Shown: positions 47,344 to 58,428, counted from the first letter of the stretch. The stretch is 64,000 nucleotides of DNA from Ascaris suum (GCA_013433145.1 CM024180.1:2817001-2881000); one strand, 5' to 3'. Numbers and translations: made by a program. The notes: generated by a model from the letters alone, not told the origin.

Positions 47344-47415
47344 TCCGTTGTGGTCTAGTGGTTAGGATTTGCGGTTTTCACCCGCAAGGCCCGGGTTCGA
47401 TTCCCGGCAACGGAA
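47344..47415 (+). tRNA. tRNA-Glu (UUC)
   Basis: Copy 77, consensus. Confidence 0.95.
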
Positions 47416-47553
47416 GCCCGATTGGATACATCGTCGAGTCTCTTCGCCTTCAACAAGAAAATCGGAAAGCCCCCATTTCATGACTTTTCCTTCTTTTCCA
47501 TCAGTTCCGTTATGATATTTGTCTCCGACGACGAGCGATAATACCGGATCGAA

Positions 47554-47625
47554 TCCGTTGTGGTCTAGTGGTTAGGATTTGCGGTTTTCACCCGCAAGGC
47601 CCGGGTTCGATTCCCGGCAACGGAA
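47554..47625 (+). tRNA. tRNA-Glu (UUC)
   Basis: Copy 78, consensus. Confidence 0.95.
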
Positions 47626-47774
47626 GCCCGATTGGATACATCGTCGAGTCTCTTCGCCTTCAACAAGAAAATCGAAAAGCCCCCATTTCACAGTAATTTT
47701 ATGACTTTTCCTTCTTTTCCATCAATTCCGTTATGATATTTGTCTCCGACGACGAGCGATAATACCGGATCGAA

Positions 47775-47846
47775 TCCGTTGTGGTCTAGTGGTTAGGATT
47801 TGCGGTTTTCACCCGCAAGGCCCGGGTTCGATTCCCGGCAACGGAA
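47775..47846 (+). tRNA. tRNA-Glu (UUC)
   Basis: Copy 79, consensus. Confidence 0.95.
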
Positions 47847-47984
47847 GCCCGATTGGATACATCGTCGAGTCTCTTCGCCTTCAACAAGAAAATCGGAAAG
47901 CCCCCATTTCATGACTTTTCCTTCTTTTCCATCAATTCCGTTATGATATTTGTCTCCGACGACGAGCGATAATACCGGATCGAA

Positions 47985-48056
47985 TCCGTTGTGGTCTAGT
48001 GGTTAGGATTTGCGGTTTTCACCCGCAAGGCCCGGGTTCGATTCCCGGCAACGGAA
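47985..48056 (+). tRNA. tRNA-Glu (UUC)
   Basis: Copy 80, consensus. Confidence 0.95.
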
Positions 48057-48203
48057 GCCCGATTGGATACATGTCGAGTCTCTTCGCCTTCAACAAGAAA
48101 ATCGAAAAGCCCCCATTTTGCAGTGATTTTATGACTTTTCTTCTTTTCCATCAATTCCGTTATGATATTTGTCTCCGACGACGAGCGATAATACCGGATC
48201 GAA

Positions 48204-48275
48204 TCCGTTGTGGTCTAGTGGTTAGGATTTGCGGTTTTCACCCGCAAGGCCCGGGTTCGATTCCCGGCAACGGAA
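48204..48275 (+). tRNA. tRNA-Glu (UUC)
   Basis: Copy 81, consensus. Confidence 0.95.
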
Positions 48276-48413
48276 GCCCGATTGGATACATCGTCGAGTC
48301 TCTTCGCCTTCAACAAGAAAATCGAAAAGCCCCCATTTCATGACTTTTCCTTCTTTTCCATCAATTCCGTTATGATATTTGTCTCCGACGACGAGCGATA
48401 ATACCGGATCGAA

Positions 48414-48485
48414 TCCGTTGTGGTCTAGTGGTTAGGATTTGCGGTTTTCACCCGCAAGGCCCGGGTTCGATTCCCGGCAACGGAA
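48414..48485 (+). tRNA. tRNA-Glu (UUC)
   Basis: Copy 82, consensus. Confidence 0.95.
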
Positions 48486-48627
48486 GCCCATTGGATACAT
48501 CGTCGAGTCTCTTCGCCTTCAACAAGAAAATCGAAAGCCCCTTTTGCAGTTTTATGACTTTTCCTTCTTTTCCATCAATTCCGTTATGATATTTGTCTCC
48601 GACGACGAGCGATAATACCGGATCGAA

Positions 48628-48699
48628 TCCGTTGTGGTCTAGTGGTTAGGATTTGCGGTTTTCACCCGCAAGGCCCGGGTTCGATTCCCGGCAACGGAA
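48628..48699 (+). tRNA. tRNA-Glu (UUC)
   Basis: Copy 83, consensus. Confidence 0.95.
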
Positions 48700-48837
48700 G
48701 CCCGATTGGATACATCGTCGAGTCTCTTCGCCTTCAACAGAAAATCGGAAAGCCCCCATTTTCATGACTTTTCCTTCTTTTCCATCAATTCCGTTATGAT
48801 ATTTGTCTCCGACGACGAGCGATAATACCGGATCGAA

Positions 48838-48909
48838 TCCGTTGTGGTCTAGTGGTTAGGATTTGCGGTTTTCACCCGCAAGGCCCGGGTTCGATTCCCG
48901 GCAACGGAA
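48838..48909 (+). tRNA. tRNA-Glu (UUC)
   Basis: Copy 84, consensus. Confidence 0.95.
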
Positions 48910-49046
48910 GCCCGATTGGATACATCGTCGAGTCTCTTCGCCTTCAACAAGAAAATCGAAAGCCCCCATTTCATGACTTTTCCTTCTTTTCCATCAATTC
49001 CGTTATGATATTTGTCTCCGACGACGAGCGATAATACCGGATCGAA

Positions 49047-49118
49047 TCCGTTGTGGTCTAGTGGTTAGGATTTGCGGTTTTCACCCGCAAGGCCCGGGTT
49101 CGATTCCCGGCAACGGAA
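49047..49118 (+). tRNA. tRNA-Glu (UUC)
   Basis: Copy 85, consensus. Confidence 0.95.
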
Positions 49119-49256
49119 GCCCCATTGGATACATCGTCGAGTCTCTTCGCCTTCAACAAGAAAATCGGAAAGCCCCCATTTCATGACTTTTCCTTCTTTT
49201 CCATCAATTCCGTTATGATATTTGTCTCCGACGACGAGCGATAATACCGGATCGAA

Positions 49257-49328
49257 TCCGTTGTGGTCTAGTGGTTAGGATTTGCGGTTTTCACCCGCAA
49301 GGCCCGGGTTCGATTCCCGGCAACGGAA
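49257..49328 (+). tRNA. tRNA-Glu (UUC)
   Basis: Copy 86, consensus. Confidence 0.95.
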
Positions 49329-49466
49329 GCCCGATTGGATACATCGTCGAGTCTCTTCGCCTTCAACAAGAAAATCGGAAAGCCCCCATTTCATGACTTT
49401 TCCTTCTTTTCCATCAGTTCCGTTATGATATTTGTCTCCGACGACGAGCGATAATACCGGATCGAA

Positions 49467-49538
49467 TCCGTTGTGGTCTAGTGGTTAGGATTTGCGGTTT
49501 TCACCCGCAAGGCCCGGGTTCGATTCCCGGCAACGGAA
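49467..49538 (+). tRNA. tRNA-Glu (UUC)
   Basis: Copy 87, consensus. Confidence 0.95.
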
Positions 49539-49675
49539 GCCCGATTGGATACATCGTCGAGTCTCTTCGCCTTCAACAAGAAAATCGAAAGCCCCCATTT
49601 CATGACTTTTCCTTCTTTTTCATCAATTCCGTTATGATATTTGTCTCCGACGACGAGCGATAATACCGGATCGAA

Positions 49676-49746
49676 TCCGTTGTGGTCTAGTGGTTAGGAT
49701 TTGCGGTTTTCACCCGCAAGGCCCGGGTTCGATTCCGGCAACGGAA
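49676..49746 (+). tRNA. tRNA-Glu (UUC), T-stem deletion
   Basis: Copy 88, 71 nt: one C missing from the 3' T stem. Confidence 0.65.
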
Positions 49747-49884
49747 GCCCATTGGATACATGTCGAGTCTCTTCGCCTTCAACAAGAAAATCGGAAAGCC
49801 CCCATTTTGCATGACTTTTCCTTCTTTTCCATCAATTCCGTTATGATATTTGTCTCCGACGACGAGCGATAATACCGGATCGAA

Positions 49885-49956
49885 TCCGTTGTGGTCTAGT
49901 GGTTAGGATTTGCGGTTTTCACCCGCAAGGCCCGGGTTCGATTCCCGGCAACGGAA
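49885..49956 (+). tRNA. tRNA-Glu (UUC)
   Basis: Copy 89, consensus. Confidence 0.95.
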
Positions 49957-50093
49957 GCCCGATTGGATACATGTCGAGTCTCTTCGCCTTCAACAAGAAA
50001 ATCGAAAAGCCCCCATTTCATGACTTTTCCTTCTTTTCCATCAATTCCGTTATGATATTTGTCTCCGACGACGAGCGATAATACCGGATCGAA

Positions 50094-50165
50094 TCCGTTG
50101 TGGTCTAGTGGTTAGGATTTGCGGTTTTCACCCGCAAGGCCCGGGTTCGATTCCCGGCAACGGAA
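50094..50165 (+). tRNA. tRNA-Glu (UUC)
   Basis: Copy 90, consensus. Confidence 0.95.
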
Positions 50166-50307
50166 GCCCCATTGGATACATCGTCGAGTCTCTTCGCCTT
50201 CAACAAGAAAATCGAAAAGCCCCCAGTCATTTTATGACTTTTCCTTCTTTTCCATCAATTCCGTTATGATATTTGTCTCCGACGACGAGCGATAATACCG
50301 GATCGAA

Positions 50308-50379
50308 TCCGTTGTGGTCTAGTGGTTAGGATTTGCGGTTTTCACCCGCAAGGCCCGGGTTCGATTCCCGGCAACGGAA
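50308..50379 (+). tRNA. tRNA-Glu (UUC)
   Basis: Copy 91, consensus. Confidence 0.95.
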
Positions 50380-50516
50380 GCCCGATTGGATACATCGTCG
50401 AGTCTCTTCGCCTTCAACAAGAAAATCGAAAGCCCCCATTTCATGACTTTTCCTTCTTTTCCATCAATTCCGTTATGATATTTGTCTCCGACGACGAGCG
50501 ATAATACCGGATCGAA

Positions 50517-50587
50517 TCCGTTGTGGTCTAGTGGTTAGGATTTGCGGTTTTCACCGCAAGGCCCGGGTTCGATTCCCGGCAACGGAA
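50517..50587 (+). pseudogene. tRNA-Glu (UUC) copy, anticodon-arm deletion
   Basis: Copy 92, 71 nt: one C missing on the 3' side of the anticodon arm (CACCGC). Confidence 0.55.
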
Positions 50588-50728
50588 GCCCGATTGGATA
50601 CATCGTCGAGTCTCTTCGCCTTCAACAAGAAAATCGAAAAATTTCCCAGTTTTCATGACTTTTCCTTCTTTTCCATCAATTCCGTTATGATATTTGTCTC
50701 CGACGACGAGCGATAATACCGGATCGAA

Positions 50729-50799
50729 TCCGTTGTGGTCTAGTGGTTAGGATTTGCGGTTTTCACCCGCAAGGCCCGGGTTCGATTCCGGCAACGGAA
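50729..50799 (+). tRNA. tRNA-Glu (UUC), T-stem deletion
   Basis: Copy 93, 71 nt: one C missing from the 3' T stem. Confidence 0.65.
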
Positions 50800-50944
50800 G
50801 CCCCATTGGATACATGTCGAGTCTCTTCGCCTTCAACAAGAAAATCGAAAGCCCCCCATTTCACTCTTTTATGACTTTTCCTTCTTTTCCATCAATTCCG
50901 TTATGATATTTGTCTCCGACGACGAGCGATAATACCGGATCGAA

Positions 50945-51016
50945 TCCGTTGTGGTCTAGTGGTTAGGATTTGCGGTTTTCACCCGCAAGGCCCGGGTTCG
51001 ATTCCCGGCAACGGAA
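50945..51016 (+). tRNA. tRNA-Glu (UUC)
   Basis: Copy 94, consensus. Confidence 0.95.
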
Positions 51017-51156
51017 GCCCCATTGGATACATCGTCGAGTCTCTTCGCCTTCAACAAGAAAATCGGAAAGCCCCCATATTTTATGACTTTTCCTTCTTTT
51101 CCATCAATTCCGTTATGATATTTGTCTCCGACGACGAGCGATAATACCGGATCGAA

Positions 51157-51228
51157 TCCGTTGTGGTCTAGTGGTTAGGATTTGCGGTTTTCACCCGCAA
51201 GGCCCGGGTTCGATTCCCGGCAACGGAA
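51157..51228 (+). tRNA. tRNA-Glu (UUC)
   Basis: Copy 95, consensus. Confidence 0.95.
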
Positions 51229-51366
51229 GCCCCATTGGATACATCGTCGAGTCTCTTCGCCTTCAACAAGAAAATCGGAAAGCCCCCATTTCATGACTTT
51301 TCCTTCTTTTCCATCAATTCCGTTATGATATTTGTCTCCGACGACGAGCGATAATACCGGATCGAA

Positions 51367-51438
51367 TCCGTTGTGGTCTAGTGGTTAGGATTTGCGGCTT
51401 TCACCCGCAAGGCCCGGGTTCGATTCCCGGCAACGGAA
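51367..51438 (+). tRNA. tRNA-Glu (UUC)
   Basis: Copy 96, loop CTTTCAC. Confidence 0.95.
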
Positions 51439-51583
51439 GCCCATTGGATACATCGTCGAGTCTCTTCGCCTTCAACAAGAAAATCGGAAAGCCCCATTTG
51501 CAGTCATTTTATGACTTTTCCTTTTTTCCATCAATTCCGTTATGATATTTGTCTCCGACGACGAGCGATAATACCGGATCGAA

Positions 51584-51654
51584 TCCGTTGTGGTCTAGTG
51601 GTTAGGATTTGCGGTTTTCACCCGCAAGGCCCGGGTTCGATTCCGGCAACGGAA
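51584..51654 (+). tRNA. tRNA-Glu (UUC), T-stem deletion
   Basis: Copy 97, 71 nt: one C missing from the 3' T stem. Confidence 0.65.
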
Positions 51655-51792
51655 GCCCCATTGGATACATGTCGAGTCTCTTCGCCTTCAACAGGAAAAT
51701 CGGAAAGCCCCCATTTCAGTGACTTTTCCTTCTTTTCCAGCAATTCCGTTATGATATTTGTCTCCGACGACGAGCGATAATACCGGATCGAA

Positions 51793-51864
51793 TCCGTTGT
51801 GGTCTAGTGGTTAGGATTTGCGGCTTTCACCCGCAAGGCCCGGGTTCGATTCCCGGCAACGGAA
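51793..51864 (+). tRNA. tRNA-Glu (UUC)
   Basis: Copy 98, loop CTTTCAC. Confidence 0.95.
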
Positions 51865-52002
51865 GCCCCATTGGATACATCGTCGAGTCTCTTCGCCTTC
51901 AACAAGAAAATCGGAAAGCCCCCATTTCATGACTTTTCCTTCTTTTCCATCAATTCCGTTATGATATTTGTCTCCGACGACGAGCGATAATACCGGATCG
52001 AA

Positions 52003-52074
52003 TCCGTTGTGGTCTAGTGGTTAGGATTTGCGGTTTTCACCCGCAAGGCCCGGGTTCGATTCCCGGCAACGGAA
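52003..52074 (+). tRNA. tRNA-Glu (UUC)
   Basis: Copy 99, consensus. Confidence 0.95.
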
Positions 52075-52212
52075 GCCCGATTGGATACATCGTCGAGTCT
52101 CTTCGCCTTCAACAAGAAAATCGGAAAGCCCCCATTTCATGACTTTTCCTTCTTTTCCATCAATTCCGTTATGATATTTGTCTCCGACGACGAGCGATAA
52201 TACCGGATCGAA

Positions 52213-52284
52213 TCCGTTGTGGTCTAGTGGTTAGGATTTGCGGTTTTCACCCGCAAGGCCCGGGTTCGATTCCCGGCAACGGAA
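52213..52284 (+). tRNA. tRNA-Glu (UUC)
   Basis: Copy 100, consensus. Confidence 0.95.
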
Positions 52285-52426
52285 GCCCATTGGATACATC
52301 GTCGAGTCTCTTCGCCTTCAACAGGAAAATCGAAAGCCCCCATTTTGCAGTCATGACTTTTCCTTCTTTTCCATCAATTCCGTTATGATATTTGTCTCCG
52401 ACGACGAGCGATAATACCGGATCGAA

Positions 52427-52497
52427 TCCGTTGTGGTCTAGTGGTTAGGATTTGCGGCTTTCACCCGCAAGGCCCGGGTTCGATTCCGGCAACGGAA
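52427..52497 (+). tRNA. tRNA-Glu (UUC), T-stem deletion
   Basis: Copy 101, 71 nt: loop CTTTCAC; one C missing from the 3' T stem. Confidence 0.65.
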
Positions 52498-52634
52498 GCC
52501 CGATTGGATACATCGTCGAGTCTCTTCGCCTTCAACAGAAAATCGGAAAGCCCCCATTTCATGACTTTTCCTTCTTTTCCATCAATTCCGTTATGATATT
52601 TGTCTCCGACGACGAGCGATAATACCGGATCGAA

Positions 52635-52706
52635 TCCGTTGTGGTCTAGTGGTTAGGATTTGCGGTTTTCACCCGCAAGGCCCGGGTTCGATTCCCGGCA
52701 ACGGAA
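52635..52706 (+). tRNA. tRNA-Glu (UUC)
   Basis: Copy 102, consensus. Confidence 0.95.
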
Positions 52707-52843
52707 GCCCATTGGATACATCGTCGAGTCTCTTCGCCTTCAACAAGGAAATCGGAAAGCCCCCATTTCATGACTTTTCCTTCTTTTCCATCAATTCCGT
52801 TATCATATTTGTCTCCGACGACGAGCGATAATACCGGATCGAA

Positions 52844-52915
52844 TCCGTTGTGGTCTAGTGGTTAGGATTTGCGGTTTTCACCCGCAAGGCCCGGGTTCGA
52901 TTCCCGGCAACGGAA
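52844..52915 (+). tRNA. tRNA-Glu (UUC)
   Basis: Copy 103, consensus. Confidence 0.95.
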
Positions 52916-53053
52916 GCCCGATTGGATACATCGTCGAGTCTCTTCGCCTTCAACAAGAAAATCGGAAAGCCCCCATTTCATGACTTTTCCTTCTTTTCCA
53001 TCAATTCCGTTATGATATTTGTCTCCGACGACGAGCGATAATACCGGATCGAA

Positions 53054-53125
53054 TCCGTTGTGGTCTAGTGGTTAGGATTTGCGGTTTTCACCCGCAAGGC
53101 CCGGGTTCGATTCCCGGCAACGGAA
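53054..53125 (+). tRNA. tRNA-Glu (UUC)
   Basis: Copy 104, consensus. Confidence 0.95.
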
Positions 53126-53262
53126 GCCCGATTGGATACATCGTCGAGTCTCTTCGCCTTCAACAAGAAAATCGGAAAGCCCCATTTCATGACTTTTCCT
53201 TCTTTTCCATCAATTCCGTTATGATATTTGTCTCCGACGACGAGCGATAATACCGGATCGAA

Positions 53263-53334
53263 TCCGTTGTGGTCTAGTGGTTAGGATTTGCGGCTTTCAC
53301 CCGCAAGGCCCGGGTTCGATTCCCGGCAACGGAA
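53263..53334 (+). tRNA. tRNA-Glu (UUC)
   Basis: Copy 105, loop CTTTCAC. Confidence 0.95.
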
Positions 53335-53479
53335 GCCCGATTGGATACATCGTCGAGTCTCTTCGCCTTCAACAAGAAAATCGAAAAGCCCCCATTTCAT
53401 GATTTTATGACTTTCCTTCTTTTCCATCAATTCCGTTATGATATTTGTCTCCGACGACGAGCGATAATACCGGATCGAA

Positions 53480-53551
53480 TCCGTTGTGGTCTAGTGGTTA
53501 GGATTTGTGGTTTTCACCCGCAAGGCCCGGGTTCGATTCCCGGCAACGGAA
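53480..53551 (+). tRNA. tRNA-Glu (UUC)
   Basis: Copy 106, anticodon stem TGTGG (one G-U pair). Confidence 0.92.
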
Positions 53552-53688
53552 GCCCGATTGGATACATCGTCGAGTCTCTTCGCCTTCAACAAGAAAATCG
53601 GAAAGCCCCCATTGCATGACTTTTCCTTTTTTCCATCAATTCCGTTATGATATTTGTCTCCGACGACGAGCGATAATACCGGATCGAA

Positions 53689-53759
53689 TCCGTTGTGGTC
53701 TAGTGGTTAGGATTTGCGGTTTCACCCGCAAGGCCCGGGTTCGATTCCCGGCAACGGAA
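53689..53759 (+). pseudogene. tRNA-Glu copy, 6-nt anticodon loop
   Basis: Copy 107, 71 nt: loop TTTCAC, one T missing. Confidence 0.55.
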
Positions 53760-53897
53760 GCCCGATTGGATACATCGTCGAGTCTCTTCGCCTTCAACAA
53801 GAAAATCGAAAAGCCCCCCATTTTATGACTTTTCCTTCTTTCCATCAATTCCGTTATGATATTTGTCTCCGACGACGAGCGATAATACCGGATCGAA

Positions 53898-53969
53898 TCC
53901 GTTGTGGTCTAGTGGTTAGGATTTGCGGTTTTCACCCGCAAGGCCCGGGTTCGATTCCCGGCAACGGAA
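53898..53969 (+). tRNA. tRNA-Glu (UUC)
   Basis: Copy 108, consensus. Confidence 0.95.
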
Positions 53970-54107
53970 GCCCGATTGGATACATCGTCGAGTCTCTTCG
54001 CCTTCAACAAGAAAATCGAAAAGCCCCCATTTCATGACTTTTCCTTCTTTTCCATCAATTCCGTTATGATATTTGTCTCCGACGACGAGCGATAATACCG
54101 GATCGAA

Positions 54108-54178
54108 TCCGTTGTGGTCTAGTGGTTAGGATTTGCGGTTTTCACCCGCAAGGCCCGGTTCGATTCCCGGCAACGGAA
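54108..54178 (+). tRNA. tRNA-Glu (UUC), T-stem deletion
   Basis: Copy 109, 71 nt: one G missing from the 5' T stem. Confidence 0.65.
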
Positions 54179-54324
54179 GCCCGATTGGATACATCGTCGA
54201 GTCTCTTCGCCTTCAACAGGAAAATCGAAAGCCCCCATTTCAGTCATTTTATGACTTTTCCTTCTTTTCCATCAATTCCGTTATGATATTTGTCTCCGAC
54301 GACGAGCGATAATACCGGATCGAA

Positions 54325-54396
54325 TCCGTTGTGGTCTAGTGGTTAGGATTTGCGGTTCTCACCCGCAAGGCCCGGGTTCGATTCCCGGCAACGGAA
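54325..54396 (+). tRNA. tRNA-Glu (CUC)
   Basis: Copy 110, loop TTCTCAC. Confidence 0.95.
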
Positions 54397-54532
54397 GCCC
54401 GATTGGATACATCGTCGAGTCTCTTCGCCTTCAACAAGAAAATCGGAAAGCCCATTTCATGACTTTTCCTTCTTTTCCATCAATTCCGTTATGATATTTG
54501 TCTCCGACGACGAGCGATAATACCGGATCGAA

Positions 54533-54604
54533 TCCGTTGTGGTCTAGTGGTTAGGATTTGCGGTTTTCACCCGCAAGGCCCGGGTTCGATTCCCGGCAAC
54601 GGAA
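54533..54604 (+). tRNA. tRNA-Glu (UUC)
   Basis: Copy 111, consensus. Confidence 0.95.
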
Positions 54605-54745
54605 GCCCCATTGGATACATCGTCGAGTCTCTTCGCCTTCAACAGGAAAATCGAAAGGCCCCCATTTTGCAGTGACTTTTCCTTCTTTTCCATCAATTCC
54701 GTTATGATATTTGTCTCCGACGACGAGCGATAATACCGGATCGAA

Positions 54746-54817
54746 TCCGTTGTGGTCTAGTGGTTAGGATTTGCGGTTTTCACCCGCAAGGCCCGGGTTC
54801 GATTCCCGGCAACGGAA
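54746..54817 (+). tRNA. tRNA-Glu (UUC)
   Basis: Copy 112, consensus. Confidence 0.95.
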
Positions 54818-54954
54818 GCCCGATTGGATACATCGTCGAGTCTCTTCGCCTTCAACAAGAAAATCGGAAAGCCCCATTTCATGACTTTTCCTTCTTTTCC
54901 ATCAATTCCGTTATGATATTTGTCTCCGACGACGAGCGATAATACCGGATCGAA

Positions 54955-55026
54955 TCCGTTGTGGTCTAGTGGTTAGGATTTGCGGTTTTCACCCGCAAGG
55001 CCCGGGTTCGATTCCCGGCAACGGAA
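54955..55026 (+). tRNA. tRNA-Glu (UUC)
   Basis: Copy 113, consensus. Confidence 0.95.
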
Positions 55027-55163
55027 GCCCGATTGGATACATCGTCGAGTCTCTTCGCCTTCAACAAGAAAATCGGAAAGCCCCCATTTCATGACTTTTC
55101 TTCTTTTCCATCAATTCCGTTATGATATTTGTCTCCGACGACGAGCGATAATACCGGATCGAA

Positions 55164-55234
55164 TCCGTTGTGGTCTAGTGGTTAGGATTTGCGGTTTTCA
55201 CCCGCAAGGCCCGGGTTCGATTCCGGCAACGGAA
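55164..55234 (+). tRNA. tRNA-Glu (UUC), T-stem deletion
   Basis: Copy 114, 71 nt: one C missing from the 3' T stem. Confidence 0.65.
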
Positions 55235-55372
55235 GCCCGATTGGATACATCGTCGAGTCTCTTCGCCTTCAACAAGAAAATCGGAAAGCCCCCATTTCAT
55301 GACTTTTCCTTCTTTTCCATCAATTCCGTTATGATATTTGTCTCCGACGACGAGCGATAATACCGGATCGAA

Positions 55373-55444
55373 TCCGTTGTGGTCTAGTGGTTAGGATTTG
55401 CGGTTTTCACCCGCAAGGCCCGGGTTCGATTCCCGGCAACGGAA
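55373..55444 (+). tRNA. tRNA-Glu (UUC)
   Basis: Copy 115, consensus. Confidence 0.95.
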
Positions 55445-55582
55445 GCCCATTGGATACATCGTCGAGTCTCTTCGCCTTCAACAAGAAAATCGGAAAGCCC
55501 CATTTCACAGACTTTTCCTTTCTTTTCCAGCAATTCCGTTATGATATTTGTCTCCGACGACGAGCGATAATACCGGATCGAA

Positions 55583-55654
55583 TCCGTTGTGGTCTAGTGG
55601 TTAGGATTTGCGGTTTTCACCCGCAAGGCCCGGGTTCGATTCCCGGCAACGGAA
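55583..55654 (+). tRNA. tRNA-Glu (UUC)
   Basis: Copy 116, consensus. Confidence 0.95.
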
Positions 55655-55802
55655 GCCCCATTGGATACATCGTCGAGTCTCTTCGCCTTCAACAAGAAAA
55701 TCGAAAGCCCCCATTTTGCAGTAATTTTATGACTTTTCCTTCTTTTCCATCAATTCCGTTATGATATTTGTCTCCGACGACGAGCGATAATACCGGATCG
55801 AA

Positions 55803-55875
55803 TCCGTTGGTGGTCTAGTGGTTAGGATTTGCGGTTTTCACCCGCAAGGCCCGGGTTCGATTCCCGGCAACGGAA
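55803..55875 (+). tRNA. tRNA-Glu (UUC), 1-nt insertion
   Basis: Copy 117, 73 nt: extra G after the 5' acceptor strand (TCCGTTGGTGG), next to the A box. Confidence 0.65.
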
Positions 55876-56019
55876 GCCCCATTGGATACATCGTCGAGTC
55901 TCTTCGCCTTCAACAGGAAAATCGAAAGCCCCCATTTCATGTCTTTTATGACTTTTCTTCTTTTCCATCAATTCCGTTATGATATTGTCTCCGACGACGA
56001 GCGATAATACCGGATCGAA

Positions 56020-56091
56020 TCCGTTGTGGTCTAGTGGTTAGGATTTGCGGTTTTCACCCGCAAGGCCCGGGTTCGATTCCCGGCAACGGAA
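56020..56091 (+). tRNA. tRNA-Glu (UUC)
   Basis: Copy 118, consensus. Confidence 0.95.
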
Positions 56092-56226
56092 GCCCGATTG
56101 GATACATCGTCGAGTCTCTTCGCCTTCAACAGAAAATCGGAAAGCCCCATTTCAGACTTTTCCTTCTTTTCCATCAATTCCGTTATGATATTTGTCTCCG
56201 ACGACGAGCGATAATACCGGATCGAA

Positions 56227-56298
56227 TCCGTTGTGGTCTAGTGGTTAGGATTTGCGGTTTTCACCCGCAAGGCCCGGGTTCGATTCCCGGCAACGGAA
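56227..56298 (+). tRNA. tRNA-Glu (UUC)
   Basis: Copy 119, consensus. Confidence 0.95.
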
Positions 56299-56436
56299 GC
56301 CCCATTGGATACATCGTCGAGTCTCTTCGCCTTCAACAAGAAAATCGAAAAGCCCCCATTGCAGTGACTTTTCTTCTTTTCCAGCAATTCCGTTATGATA
56401 TTTGTCTCCGACGACGAGCGATAATACCGGATCGAA

Positions 56437-56508
56437 TCCGTTGTGGTCTAGTGGTTAGGATTTGCGGCTCTCACCCGCAAGGCCCGGGTTCGATTCCCGG
56501 CAACGGAA
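56437..56508 (+). tRNA. tRNA-Glu (CUC)
   Basis: Copy 120, loop CTCTCAC. Confidence 0.95.
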
Positions 56509-56657
56509 GCCCGATTGGATACATCGTCGAGTCTCTTCGCCTTCAACAAGAAAATCGGAAAGCCCCCATTTTGCACAGTATTTTATGACTTTTCTTCTTT
56601 TCCATCAATTCCGTTATGATATTTGTCTCCGACGACGAGCGATAATACCGGATCGAA

Positions 56658-56729
56658 TCCGTTGTGGTCTAGTGGTTAGGATTTGCGGTTTTCACCCGCA
56701 AGGCCCGGGTTCGATTCCCGGCAACGGAA
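56658..56729 (+). tRNA. tRNA-Glu (UUC)
   Basis: Copy 121, consensus. Confidence 0.95.
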
Positions 56730-56866
56730 GCCCGATTGGATACATCGTCGAGTCTCTTCGCCTTCAACAAGAAAATCGAAAGGCCCCATTTCATGACTTT
56801 TCCTTCTTTTCCAGCAATTCCGTTATGATATTTGTCTCCGACGACGAGCGATAATACCGGATCGAA

Positions 56867-56938
56867 TCCGTTGTGGTCTAGTGGTTAGGATTTGCGGCTT
56901 TCACCCGCAAGGCCCGGGTTCGATTCCCGGCAACGGAA
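56867..56938 (+). tRNA. tRNA-Glu (UUC)
   Basis: Copy 122, loop CTTTCAC. Confidence 0.95.
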
Positions 56939-57076
56939 GCCCGATTGGATACATCGTCGAGTCTCTTCGCCTTCAACAAGAAAATCGGAAAGCCCCCATT
57001 TCATGACTTTTCCTTCTTTTCCATCAATTCCGTTATGATATTTGTCTCCGACGACGAGCGATAATACCGGATCGAA

Positions 57077-57147
57077 TCCGTTGTGGTCTAGTGGTTAGGA
57101 TTTGCGGTTTTCACCCGCAAGGCCGGGTTCGATTCCCGGCAACGGAA
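57077..57147 (+). tRNA. tRNA-Glu (UUC), short variable loop
   Basis: Copy 123, 71 nt: one C missing from the variable loop. Confidence 0.75.
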
Positions 57148-57284
57148 GCCCGATTGGATACATCGTCGAGTCTCTTCGCCTTCAACAAGAAAATCGGAAA
57201 GCCCCATTTCATGACTTTTCCTTTTTTTCCATCAATTCCGTTATGATATTTGTCTCCGACGACGAGCGATAATACCGGATCGAA

Positions 57285-57356
57285 TCCGTTGTGGTCTAGT
57301 GGTTAGGATTTGCGGTTTTCACCCGCAAGGCCCGGGTTCGATTCCCGGCAACGGAA
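57285..57356 (+). tRNA. tRNA-Glu (UUC)
   Basis: Copy 124, consensus. Confidence 0.95.
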
Positions 57357-57503
57357 GCCCATTGGATACATCGTCGAGTCTCTTCGCCTTCAACAGGAAA
57401 ATCGGAAAGCCCCATTTTGCAGTCATTTTATGACTTTTCCTTCTTTTCCATCAATTCCGTTATGATATTTGTCTCCGACGACGAGCGATAATACCGGATC
57501 GAA

Positions 57504-57574
57504 TCCGTTGTGGTCTAGTGGTTAGGATTTGCGGTTCTCACCCGCAAGGCCCGGGTTCGATTCCGGCAACGGAA
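57504..57574 (+). tRNA. tRNA-Glu (CUC), T-stem deletion
   Basis: Copy 125, 71 nt: loop TTCTCAC; one C missing from the 3' T stem. Confidence 0.65.
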
Positions 57575-57712
57575 GCCCGATTGGATACATCGTCGAGTCT
57601 CTTCGCCTTCAACAAGAAAATCGGAAAGCCCCCATTTCATGACTTTTCCTTCTTTTCCATCAATTCCGTTATGATATTTGTCTCCGACGACGAGCGATAA
57701 TACCGGATCGAA

Positions 57713-57784
57713 TCCGTTGTGGTCTAGTGGTTAGGATTTGCGGCTTTCACCCGCAAGGCCCGGGTTCGATTCCCGGCAACGGAA
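57713..57784 (+). tRNA. tRNA-Glu (UUC)
   Basis: Copy 126, loop CTTTCAC. Confidence 0.95.
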
Positions 57785-57926
57785 GCCCGATTGGATACAT
57801 CGTCGAGTCTCTTCGCCTTCAACAAGAAAATCGAAAGCCCCCATTTCATTTTATGACTTTTCCTTCTTTTCCATCAATTCCGTTATGATATTTGTCTCCG
57901 ACGACGAGCGATAATACCGGATCGAA

Positions 57927-57998
57927 TCCGTTGTGGTCTAGTGGTTAGGATTTGCGGTTTTCACCCGCAAGGCCCGGGTTCGATTCCCGGCAACGGAA
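57927..57998 (+). tRNA. tRNA-Glu (UUC)
   Basis: Copy 127, consensus. Confidence 0.95.
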
Positions 57999-58146
57999 GC
58001 CCGATTGGATACATCGTCGAGTCTCTTCGCCTTCAACAAGAAAATCGAAAAGCCCCCATTTCATGTCATTTTATGACCTTTTCTTCTTTTCCATCAATTC
58101 CGTTATGATATTTGTCTCCGACGACGAGCGATAATACCGGATCGAA

Positions 58147-58217
58147 TCCGTTGTGGTCTAGTGGTTAGGATTTGCGGTTTTCACCCGCAAGGCCCGGTTC
58201 GATTCCCGGCAACGGAA
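58147..58217 (+). tRNA. tRNA-Glu (UUC), T-stem deletion
   Basis: Copy 128, 71 nt: one G missing from the 5' T stem. Confidence 0.65.
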
Positions 58218-58357
58218 GCCCGATTGGATACATCGTCGAGTCTCTTCGCCTTCAACAGAAAATCGGAAAGCCCCCATTTCACAGTGACTTTTCCTTCTTT
58301 TCCATCAATTCCGTTATGATATTTGTCTCCGACGACGAGCGATAATACCGGATCGAA

Positions 58358-58428
58358 TCCGTTGTGGTCTAGTGGTTAGGATTTGCGGTTTTCACCCGCA
58401 AGGCCGGGTTCGATTCCCGGCAACGGAA
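58358..58428 (+). tRNA. tRNA-Glu (UUC), short variable loop
   Basis: Copy 129, 71 nt: one C missing from the variable loop. Confidence 0.75.
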